Notes under the pieces: model-generated
Database searches by the model: none
The model's input: the letters and a program-made list of their open reading frames with translations, nothing else
What the model was told of the DNA's origin: nothing
Assembly: GCA_040221375.1 (NCBI GenBank)
Contig: JAVKEP010000044.1
Location: forward strand, 1 to 64,000
DNA length: 64,000 nucleotides
Source of the DNA: SHAN690 sp040221375
Lineage (GTDB): Bacteria > Bacteroidota > Bacteroidia > Flavobacteriales_G > Salibacteraceae
Direction of reading: 5' to 3'
Part shown: one piece after another, positions 34,301 to 40,075 of the stretch
Layout: every line of letters starts with the position of its first letter
How positions within the stretch are numbered: the first letter of the stretch is position 1
Program-made: the position numbers and the translations under genes

Positions 34301-34671
34301 GGCTCGAAACCATATTCAATACGATCTTCTGGAACGTGGGTGTCAAACCGCAGTCGCTTAGTCACAAAGCCTTCCTTTTCGAATGAGACAACATAGATGG
34401 CTTGAAAGTCCAAGCCAATCTCAAACCTCGATTCTCCCTCGAGCTGTTTGACACGTTTGCCGTTCTTTTCCACTACGATCTTCGCGCCGTTATTGGTTCC
34501 TCCGTCTATCTTGAACTTGCCGGAAATGACGAAATCATTTTGGGCGAAAAGTTGCACTGAGAGCAACAATAGCATCGCCACGGTAACCAATCGCACAATC
34601 AAGGATGATTTGTTAATGATTCGTAGTTGTATCTCAAGCCGGGTTATGATAGTATGATAACTTTGGTTCAA
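31339..34671 (-). CDS. Giant secreted TPR/coiled-coil protein with N-terminal beta domain
   Basis: Up to 1110 residues. The start is uncertain: 34671 is a TTG, and a GTG at 34593 would give the neat signal peptide (M)RLVTVAMLLLLSVQLFAQ. After the signal comes a carboxypeptidase-regulatory-like beta domain (about 45-110) and a charged helical region. Then at least nine TPR-like helical pairs recur every 55-75 residues (for example AAEAALNAGNPAQAIAKAEE, AQKAKDKGDLEQALALLEQ, AGNEALNAKELTKAEKAFND), joined by Ala/Glu/Lys coiled coil. A 27-bp repeat (32411-32518) encodes part of a long AARKAAEEE-type helix. The C-terminal about 150 residues are less repetitive and end in a globular segment (TEVVGNSEITWVYINNGEFIVTFKKV). 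Function unknown; a periplasm-spanning or envelope scaffold is an inference. Confidence 0.82.
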   Translation of the reverse strand: MNQSYHTIITRLEIQLRIINKSSLIVRLVTVAMLLLLSVQLFAQNDFVISGKFKIDGGTNNGAKIVVEKNGKRVKQLEGESRFEIGLDFQAIYVVSFEKEGFVTKRLRFDTHVPEDRIEYGFEPFPFTVEIFEQYDDVNMVVFNQPVGRISYSELIDEFDYDTDYTKSIQAQIDQAMDEVEEAKEKKADQVVQKEKELAQLSKTAESSAKSGNFTDAIKQYEEALKLKKDPVIEKRIEELKKEAEGQKKQQEFEGVLEKAEQAMAAGDLDEAKRLFDQANGVLQGDARVTKALAQIEQEKKAQAAQGKAFDDAVKAAEAALNAGNPAQAIAKAEEALKIKADPKAEQILAKATEAKGAAEAKAKAAAELEEQVAGLLADAQKAKDKGDLEQALALLEQAKQLKADPSIDQEIKSVKTAVAQLEEEKKKEEAAKAQLAGLLDEAEKLLADGDIAGAKAKLTAAGELGEDKRISSIASAIEAEEKRKAEADAAAKEAEAAAAAAAAEAAEKAKMDEQINAAKQALESDNLEGARTALKAAGELGSDPRIGDIEKQIAAREKAIADAKSAEEAAQKAKEEAKAKYAELIVAGNEALNAKELTKAEKAFNDAKAIADDPSDANKGLAAVEEMRSKLSALQREEEAAAAKAAAAAEKQKQIAAAIDKADKAFEKDKWDEAKGLYNEVLSIGPNEKASQQIAAIDLKLEELEAARQAELASMEASERKAAEEEAEREAAEEEAARKAAEEEAARKAAEEEAARLAAEEAAQKAAEEEAAKASSAEAAAKQAAEEEARKLAEAEAARKAAEAEAARKAEEEAARLAAESAAAKSEELPVDNSKAEEQAAAEAAARKAAEEAAKLKAAIADKRVEADGLFQSNRLDQAVKAYNELLSMAPGDEDAKKRIDQISDIKRKLAAEKAANEKAALAITDQKGRESEQLADIINEEEIKAVVNPVREEPDIASDKSPEAETPSPSVGESGSFNVAQAVMEQDVRPGAPTGPIIISDEKVGDEALQTRTGQMTEDDKYDGMIKRTEEQIVEFVASEEMKALMAQYPDRRTVATEVVGNSEITWVYINNGEFIVTFKKVKHNWGGVYYFVDGQATNQRFWEHESQ
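32411..32518 (-). repeat. 27-bp tandem repeat, four units, in the coiled-coil gene
   Basis: Units begin at 32411, 32438, 32465 and 32492, each 27 bp and nearly identical (one to four changes between neighbours). On the minus strand they encode a 9-residue Ala-Ala-Arg-Lys-Ala-Ala-Glu-Glu-Glu period, one part of a longer degenerate helix. Length change by slippage would keep the frame. Confidence 0.85.
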
Positions 34672-34694
34672 ATATTGGTATACGAGGACGCTCG

Positions 34695-34702
34695 CAAAAG
34701 TA
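34695..34702 (-). promoter_or_regulatory. Candidate -7 box of the giant TPR gene
   Basis: TACTTTTG on the minus strand matches TAnnTTTG exactly, in the divergent gap between the giant gene and the small secreted protein gene. No convincing -33 element. Confidence 0.35.
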
Positions 34703-34735
34703 TAAGGACAAACCTTTTATCGAATGAATATACAT

Positions 34736-35206
34736 ATGAGATTAATTCTCCCTGGAGCCCTATCCGCTTTTCTTCTTTTTTCTGGTGTTGTGTTGTCGAA
34801 TCAAAATGCCGCTGCACAAGACTACGATGTAGACTACACTGTAGATTACATCAATGCTAAATTAGACGGGAAATGCAAAGTGTTCTCAGAGAAGAAGAAC
34901 CTGCGTGTCGAATTTTACTACAACGGCGAACCCGCAAGAATTGACTATCTATTTCCTGAGTCGATTGATTTTGATCAGGGAATTTATTACTCAGACAGCG
35001 AAGGTGCGGTGATTGTAAGCTGCTATGAAAAGGCCGGCAAGTGCATTGAACGAGATATTATCAAGCGCGACACAAAAATCTTGTACGACCGCACCAACCT
35101 AACAACAAATTGCTCTGGCGACTGCTCCGGCTTGGAAGAAGCCATGAAGCACCTTATTAAACTTTATGTCTTAGATTCCGTGGAGCGGACCGAACCTTTT
35201 GAATAA
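34736..35206 (+). CDS. Small secreted Cys-containing protein, unknown family
   Basis: 156 residues from ATG 34736 (an ATG four codons earlier, 34724, is equally good). The signal peptide MRLILPGALSAFLLFSGVVLSNQNAAAQ is clear. The mature part has five cysteines (GKCKVF, VSCYEKAGKC, TNCSGDCSG) and acidic, beta-rich text. I recognise no family. It is the first of three plus-strand small secreted proteins spaced by 7 and 11 nt; the second is a TPR protein and the third a six-Cys protein, so they probably form one transcript. Divergent from the giant TPR gene. Confidence 0.72.
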   Translation: MRLILPGALSAFLLFSGVVLSNQNAAAQDYDVDYTVDYINAKLDGKCKVFSEKKNLRVEFYYNGEPARIDYLFPESIDFDQGIYYSDSEGAVIVSCYEKAGKCIERDIIKRDTKILYDRTNLTTNCSGDCSGLEEAMKHLIKLYVLDSVERTEPFE

Positions 35207-35213
35207 TACCATC

Positions 35214-35720
35214 ATGCGCATAGCCCTCTTTATATTGTTTCTTTCAACGGTAGTTTGCTCGGACTTGACAGGACAAGATGCCGCTCATTACGTAGAAAAG
35301 GGTCAAAAACTTTTACACGATGGCAACTATACAGATGCCCTCGACGCATTTAACCAAGCCATCCAAATCGACCCGAATGACTTGGCTGCATACACCCAGC
35401 GGGCTTTCACTTACAGTGTTTTAAAAGACTATGAATCAGCCATATCTGATTATTCCTATGTGTTGGAGTTGAATCCTAATTTGATTTCTGCTTATCTTAG
35501 CCGCGGAAGTGCACTGAATAAACTGAAACGTTTTGATCAGGCACTTCAAGACTTTAGTAAGGTAATTGAACTCGATCCTGAAAACTCAGAAGCCTTCAAC
35601 AACCGAGGTTGGGCCAAGAAAGGTATGGGAGATAAGGAAGGAGCTTGTAAAGATTGGAAGACCTCCAAAAAAATGGGAAATGCGGAGGCCAAAATCATTT
35701 TGAAGAACAACCAATGTTAA
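35214..35720 (+). CDS. Secreted TPR-repeat protein
   Basis: 168 residues from ATG 35214. Signal peptide MRIALFILFLSTVVCSDLTGQ. Three to four TPR units follow: AHYVEKGQKLLHDGNYTDALDAFNQAIQIDPN, LAAYTQRAFTYSVLKDYESAISDYSYVLELNPN, LISAYLSRGSALNKLKRFDQALQDFSKVIELDPE, SEAFNNRGWAKKGMGDKEGACKDWKTSKKMGN. This is a peptide- or protein-binding scaffold exported to the periplasm; a partner is likely one of the two neighbours. Seven nt after the previous stop. Function unknown. Confidence 0.82.
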   Translation: MRIALFILFLSTVVCSDLTGQDAAHYVEKGQKLLHDGNYTDALDAFNQAIQIDPNDLAAYTQRAFTYSVLKDYESAISDYSYVLELNPNLISAYLSRGSALNKLKRFDQALQDFSKVIELDPENSEAFNNRGWAKKGMGDKEGACKDWKTSKKMGNAEAKIILKNNQC

Positions 35721-35731
35721 CGAACCCTCTC

Positions 35732-36172
35732 ATGCAGCACAAATTGATTCTTGGAACGCTGTTCGCAGCCTTGATCATGATCACCTTTGCATTTTCCGAT
35801 TCGCCAGAATCAACCGACTACACCGAAGTCAGCGACACCTATATAACCGAAACTTTGGACCAACAAGATTGGAATAGTTGCATCCAGAAAGTTAGCAGTG
35901 AATGGGGTGGGACATGCTTGAACTACGGATTTAGCGAAGCAAAATATACGGTTCATCTGATGAACTCGTGCAACGAAAAAGTTGATCTAATGTCGTGTGT
36001 TCAACGCGAAAATGACCGTTGGCAATGCTTCTATCGCATGGACATGGGACAGAATGACACGCTCCACGCTTATGCGTGCCACGGAAATGGGAAATACTTA
36101 AAGTGGGTCCGAAAAGCTGGAGATTTTACCACCAAATTTCCCACCCGTCAAGAAGTCAACGACGAGTATTGA
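35732..36172 (+). CDS. Small secreted six-cysteine protein, unknown family
   Basis: 146 residues from ATG 35732 (ATG 35714, overlapping the previous stop, is also possible). Signal peptide MQHKLILGTLFAALIMITFAFS. The mature part holds six cysteines in WNSCIQ, GTCLNYG, MNSCNEKVDLMSCVQ, RWQCFY and AYACHG, which could form three disulfides in the periplasm. The NxCxxxVDxxxC pattern is one I have seen in other short secreted proteins of unknown role. A strong terminator follows, closing the three-gene unit. Confidence 0.72.
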   Translation: MQHKLILGTLFAALIMITFAFSDSPESTDYTEVSDTYITETLDQQDWNSCIQKVSSEWGGTCLNYGFSEAKYTVHLMNSCNEKVDLMSCVQRENDRWQCFYRMDMGQNDTLHAYACHGNGKYLKWVRKAGDFTTKFPTRQEVNDEY

Positions 36173-36192
36173 TCTAAAAAGCTTAACAAGAG

Positions 36193-36223
36193 AAAAGCCC
36201 CAAGCGCTGTGCGTGGGGCTTTT
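36193..36223 (+). terminator. Intrinsic terminator after the small secreted cluster
   Basis: AAAAGCCCC (36193-36201) pairs with GGGGCTTTT (36215-36223); the inner bases can extend the stem by a few more pairs. It stands 20 nt after the stop codon. The T-run is short (TTTTCC). Confidence 0.75.
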
Positions 36224-36506
36224 CCTATTTAATGTCGTTTGCCTAGCCTGATGAGACCTCTTTCGAAGGTTTGTGGCAGATGTTACATTCCGGTCATCCG
36301 ATGTCTTTTATAGCCAAGAACCTTTGACAGTCTCGGTCCGACCTCGATGTACCAATACTACTCGACTGTGGCATATCTATGTTAAGCTACCAGACGAAAC
36401 AAACTCGATCAAAGAACTTCGTTCGAAATGTACATCGAACAAAGGCCTGAGCACAATTTTCTTAAAGCAAGGGTTTATAAATCAGCTCAACTTGTTGATA
36501 AGCCAT

Positions 36507-36535
36507 AAAAAAACCAAAGAAACTTCTTCGGTTTT
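36507..36535 (-). terminator. Intrinsic terminator of the DUF1883 gene
   Basis: On the minus strand AAAACCGAAGA pairs with TCTTTGGTTTT (11 bp, one G-U) around a 4-nt loop and runs into a T-tract. It begins 30 nt after the DUF1883 stop codon. Confidence 0.7.
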
Positions 36536-36564
36536 AAAATATCCTATTGAATGTGGCGAATTAT

Positions 36565-36942
36565 CTACCCTTCCTCTACTTCGTCACTTTCTTCAGACGT
36601 CTCGTCGTTATTCAGAAGTGTATCTGCTTCATCCAAGGTTGAAGCGATCGAACGCGGAGCAGTACGTTTCTTGGCTACTCCCTTCTCTATTTCGATATTT
36701 ACTTTGATATCGATTGGTTGGGCATAGGTTCCTTTCTCTACTATAACGTTCCAAATATTCGTGGATTGAACGGTAAACTCGTAAGTGCCCTCCTTCTGTC
36801 CGCCGAAGTACGTAAACGTTTGATGATTCTTGTAACGTCTATAATTGCTAGAATTCATGATAAGAATGCGCGTAGGACGCGATACAGAAATTCTGATTTT
36901 ATCGCCTTTGCTCGCCTTAGCCTTTCCATGGAGAAACCTCAT
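36565..36942 (-). CDS. DUF1883 domain protein with acidic C-terminal tail
   Basis: 125 residues. Residues 1-90 fit DUF1883: an early KGDKIRISVSRPTRILIMNSSNYRRYK, then FTYFGGQKEGTYEFTVQSTNIWNVIVEKG. This is a small beta domain, also known fused to TIR domains. The remaining about 35 residues are low complexity and acidic (TLLNNDETSEESDEVEEG). There is no signal peptide, so it should be cytoplasmic. It stands alone, with its own terminator. The family has no settled function; no TIR or other effector gene is adjacent here. Confidence 0.75.
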   Translation of the reverse strand: MRFLHGKAKASKGDKIRISVSRPTRILIMNSSNYRRYKNHQTFTYFGGQKEGTYEFTVQSTNIWNVIVEKGTYAQPIDIKVNIEIEKGVAKKRTAPRSIASTLDEADTLLNNDETSEESDEVEEG

Positions 36943-37053
36943 GAGATAGTGGTATTAGTGTAACCAAAGAAATTAAAATTTTCGATGCCAGCAAACATGC
37001 AAAACTTAGTACCCCCATCTTTGTTCTCATATTGAATACTTGTCCCACGGACC

Positions 37054-38283
37054 ATGAAGCAGTTTGACATACCCAGTTTTTACCGAAGTGATTTTATCGG
37101 ACCCATCAAAAATTTCCGGAAAAAGGAAGATCCACGAAAGAAAGATTTCAGTCCGACCGTTGTTGATTTTGGCTCGGTCGAGATTGTGCTCGCTAGGCAC
37201 TTCGGATTCTGCTACGGCGTAGAAAACGCGATCGAAATTGCGTACAAAGCCCTGGAAGAGAATCCCGACAAACGGATCTACATGCTTTCGCAGATGATCC
37301 ATAACCCCCTTGTTAATCAGGATCTTCAAGACCGCGGCATGCGGTTTATTCTCGACACCGAAGGTCAACAGTTGACCGAATGGCAAGAAGTAACTTCAGA
37401 TGATTTGGTCATCATTCCCGCATTCGGAACTACGCTCGAAATCGAAGCTGATCTCGTAAAGAAGGGCATAGAAACACAGCGCTACAATACTACTTGCCCA
37501 TTCGTAGAGAAGGTCTGGAAAATGGCGGGAAAATTGGGACAAGACGATTACACCATCATCATCCACGGAAAATTCAAGCACGAGGAAACGCGCGCGACTT
37601 TTTCGCACAGTACGGCAGAATCGCCGTCGGTGGTCATCAAAGACATAGACGAGGCACGAATCATTGGTGAAATTATCGCTGGCTCAAGGCCATTGAGCGA
37701 TTTTGAGCTGCACTTTAAGGACCGCTACTCTGCCGGATTCGACCCGGCTGTTCACCTCACCAAAGTCGGCGTAATTAACCAGACGACCATGCTGGCGAGC
37801 GAAACCCATGAGATCTCTGAATATTTCAGAAACGTCATGATTGATCAATACGGTGAAGGAGAAGTAAAGCATCATTTCGCAGATACGCGGGACACCCTTT
37901 GCTATGCCACCAACGACAATCAGCAGTCGACGTACCAACTGCTTGATCTGGATGCCGACTTAGCGCTGGTTGTAGGTGGATACAACAGTTCGAACACGAG
38001 CCACCTAGCCGATTTATGCGCGACCAAGTTCACGACCTACTTCATCAACGGTGCCAATGAACTGAACAGTAAGGACGTGATCAACCACTTTGACTATCAC
38101 AAGAAAGCACACATTTCTACCTCTGCTTACCTACCCAATCGCGAAAAAGTGCGAATCGTTGTAACGAGCGGAGCATCCTGTCCTGACAGTGTTGTGGAGG
38201 AGGTAATCAATCGCTTGCTCTCCTTTTTTCCGATGATAAAGTCGAAAGAAGAAGCTTTAGCCTCTGCAGGCATTACTGAATAA
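37054..38283 (+). CDS. ispH: 4-hydroxy-3-methylbut-2-enyl diphosphate reductase
   Basis: 409 residues; this is the long form found in Bacteroidota and cyanobacteria (the E. coli type has about 316). It makes IPP and DMAPP in the last step of the MEP isoprenoid pathway. The three 4Fe-4S ligands are visible: Cys53 in RHFGFCYGVENAI, Cys148 in NTTCPFVEKVW and Cys376 in TSGASCPDSVVEEV; the active-site VGGYNSSNTSHL is also present. The ispH and cmk 3' ends overlap by 11 nt on opposite strands. CATCTTTG at 37016-37023 may be a weak -7 box. Confidence 0.95.
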   Translation: MKQFDIPSFYRSDFIGPIKNFRKKEDPRKKDFSPTVVDFGSVEIVLARHFGFCYGVENAIEIAYKALEENPDKRIYMLSQMIHNPLVNQDLQDRGMRFILDTEGQQLTEWQEVTSDDLVIIPAFGTTLEIEADLVKKGIETQRYNTTCPFVEKVWKMAGKLGQDDYTIIIHGKFKHEETRATFSHSTAESPSVVIKDIDEARIIGEIIAGSRPLSDFELHFKDRYSAGFDPAVHLTKVGVINQTTMLASETHEISEYFRNVMIDQYGEGEVKHHFADTRDTLCYATNDNQQSTYQLLDLDADLALVVGGYNSSNTSHLADLCATKFTTYFINGANELNSKDVINHFDYHKKAHISTSAYLPNREKVRIVVTSGASCPDSVVEEVINRLLSFFPMIKSKEEALASAGITE

Positions 38284-38971
38284 AGGGAAGCAGTGTATCG
38301 GGGGAAATAAGGGGTCGTACCAACGCCAAGGCCAAATCCAACTGCTCTTGACGATCCAGTTGGGTTGAATCTACCGCGATCGCATCCGTTGCCATGCGCA
38401 AAGGTGCTTGTTCTCTTTCCGCATCTTTTCGGTCGCGTTCTTCAAGGTTCTTTCGGATTTCCGAATCCTTCACTCCTTCCCCTCGATGGCTGAGATCGTT
38501 TGAACGCCTTCGAATCCGCTCTTCGATGGATGCTGTGATGAAAAGCTTTAATTCAGCGGCGGGCATGATTACGGTTCCAATGTCCCTTCCCTCCATGACT
38601 ACTCCTTTTTTCGCTACGAAATCTTCTTGTAGTCCATTCAGGAACTTCCGAACCTCTGGAATCGCAGCTGCATCGCTTACGAGATTCAGCACGCGCTGGT
38701 CGCTTCTGATATCAGCTTCTACGTCTACTCCGTCGAGTAGTAAATGATTGTTTTCTGTGCCAAACTTCAATTCCGGAGCCGCCTTCAGTGCGTGCAGTAC
38801 GGCACCGTGGTCGTCGACATCCACATTCCGTTGAACGAGGTAAAGGGTAATTCCTCGGTACAACGCTCCGCTATCGACAAATACGTATCCTAGCGCCTTG
38901 GCGAGGTCACGGGCCAGGGTGCTTTTACCACATCCTGCATAACCATCTATGGCTACGTTGATCCTTTTCAT
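38273..38971 (-). CDS. cmk: (d)CMP kinase
   Basis: 232 residues from ATG 38971, inside a longer frame. It phosphorylates CMP and dCMP. The P-loop is AIDGYAGCGKST (7-18); the NMP-binding parts YVFVDSGALYRGI and RDIGTVIMPAAELKLFITAS follow. The start overlaps the stop of porQ (ATGA), so the two are coupled, an arrangement familiar in Bacteroidota. The last 11 nt overlap ispH on the other strand. Confidence 0.95.
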   Translation of the reverse strand: MKRINVAIDGYAGCGKSTLARDLAKALGYVFVDSGALYRGITLYLVQRNVDVDDHGAVLHALKAAPELKFGTENNHLLLDGVDVEADIRSDQRVLNLVSDAAAIPEVRKFLNGLQEDFVAKKGVVMEGRDIGTVIMPAAELKLFITASIEERIRRRSNDLSHRGEGVKDSEIRKNLEERDRKDAEREQAPLRMATDAIAVDSTQLDRQEQLDLALALVRPLISPDTLLPFIQ

Positions 38972-40014
38972 CCGGCAGCTCTTTTCGAGTACCACTCATT
39001 GAGGTTGGTTGTGATTCCGACATGGTTAGACGTTCCGCTTAGGTGGTAGCTCGTGATGCAGTACTGTATCCCAAAGCGCTTCACTTTCACTTGTGCCCCG
39101 AAAGAAAAACCTACCAATGCAGGACGCTCCGAGATGGCAAGTTCAAGTCGTCGCCGGAAGTTATATCCCAAGATCAGGTTGAATTTATCAGAAGGAACAA
39201 ACAAAACAGAAGCAGAAAGATGCCGCGCAAAATTGTCAAAGGTGACAATGGATCGTTCTTGTTCGCCTGTGAGCTGATTCACCTTGGCATCGTCCAACGC
39301 GTCCTGATCCACCGATGCTAAATCCCAGCGTTGCAAATCGCTGTATTGAAATGCAAAAATCAGTGGTGCTTCTGCAAACTTCTTCGTGATGCCAAGATTG
39401 AGTGAATAAGGAAACCATTCGTGATTCCCCGATGTATAATCGATCAGTTTCAAACCGATATCATCTGCAGTCAGGCCGACCCGTAGGTTTCCGTTCTTCG
39501 ATGTATAATGAGCCCCAAGATCAATGGCAGCTCCATAGGCGAAGTATCGATACATATTAGAAAACACTTGCTTGAATGTTGCGCCGTATGTTATTCCATG
39601 TTTGTAAGCGCGCGCAAAGTTCAGGCCCAGCTCGTAGTCCACTGCCTTGAATTGCCCCAGTTCAATTCCCGTTTCGTCGATCTCCTGAAAGCTTCCATAG
39701 TCAAAGTACCGGAGGTAGACAGAACCGAAGCCAAGGCTGTCGAATCGATGCGCGTAGGCAAGTGATGCTTGGTTGATGGTGCTCAGGTAGTTGAGGTAAC
39801 TCAAGCTAACCCCGCCGTGCATAGCACTATCGATGAATGCCGGATTGTCGACCGTTTGCGCCACATCGCCTCGAAACACCGCTACTTGGGAGCCACTCAA
39901 TGCCGAAGCAATGGGGGAAACAGGAATCTGCGTAAACGAGAAGGTGGACCGGCCCGGTTGAGCCAAGATCAACCAAGGAAGGAATACGAACACAGCGAGT
40001 AGGATTCTCTTCAT
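38968..40014 (-). CDS. porQ: Type IX secretion system protein PorQ
   Basis: 348 residues from ATG 40014 (frame extends upstream; MKRILLAVFVFLPWLILAQ gives the signal peptide). The family pattern is clear: FSFTQIPVSPIASALSGSQVAVFRGDVAQTVDNPAFID near the start, YRYFAYGAAIDLGAHY and an FFNLGITKK-like strand, then the barrel end FGIQYCITSYHLSGTSNHVGI. PorQ is an outer-membrane barrel that, with PorZ/U/V, forms the T9SS attachment complex. The location upstream of and overlapping cmk fits the usual synteny. No other attachment-complex gene is in the window. Confidence 0.9.
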   Translation of the reverse strand: MKRILLAVFVFLPWLILAQPGRSTFSFTQIPVSPIASALSGSQVAVFRGDVAQTVDNPAFIDSAMHGGVSLSYLNYLSTINQASLAYAHRFDSLGFGSVYLRYFDYGSFQEIDETGIELGQFKAVDYELGLNFARAYKHGITYGATFKQVFSNMYRYFAYGAAIDLGAHYTSKNGNLRVGLTADDIGLKLIDYTSGNHEWFPYSLNLGITKKFAEAPLIFAFQYSDLQRWDLASVDQDALDDAKVNQLTGEQERSIVTFDNFARHLSASVLFVPSDKFNLILGYNFRRRLELAISERPALVGFSFGAQVKVKRFGIQYCITSYHLSGTSNHVGITTNLNEWYSKRAAG

Positions 40015-40075
40015 GGGTGCTTCAAAGGTAAATGCCCTAGAAGTACGTTCCCCAAGCATTTTTATTTCATGCATC

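Larger units (their letters stand above)
36173..36564. other. 392-nt gene-free stretch between the secreted cluster and the DUF1883 gene
   Basis: It holds the terminator of the three-gene unit (36193-36223) and the terminator of the DUF1883 gene (36507-36535). The part between is A/T-leaning text with no reading frame, tRNA-like structure or repeat that I can support. A plus-strand frame across 36273-36707 exists but overlaps the DUF1883 gene in antisense and has no recognisable sequence. Confidence 0.6.

Noticed and set aside
36273..36707. 144-codon plus-strand reading frame near the DUF1883 gene.
   Set aside because: It overlaps the DUF1883 gene in antisense, has no signal or family pattern, and spans a terminator. 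Treated as chance.
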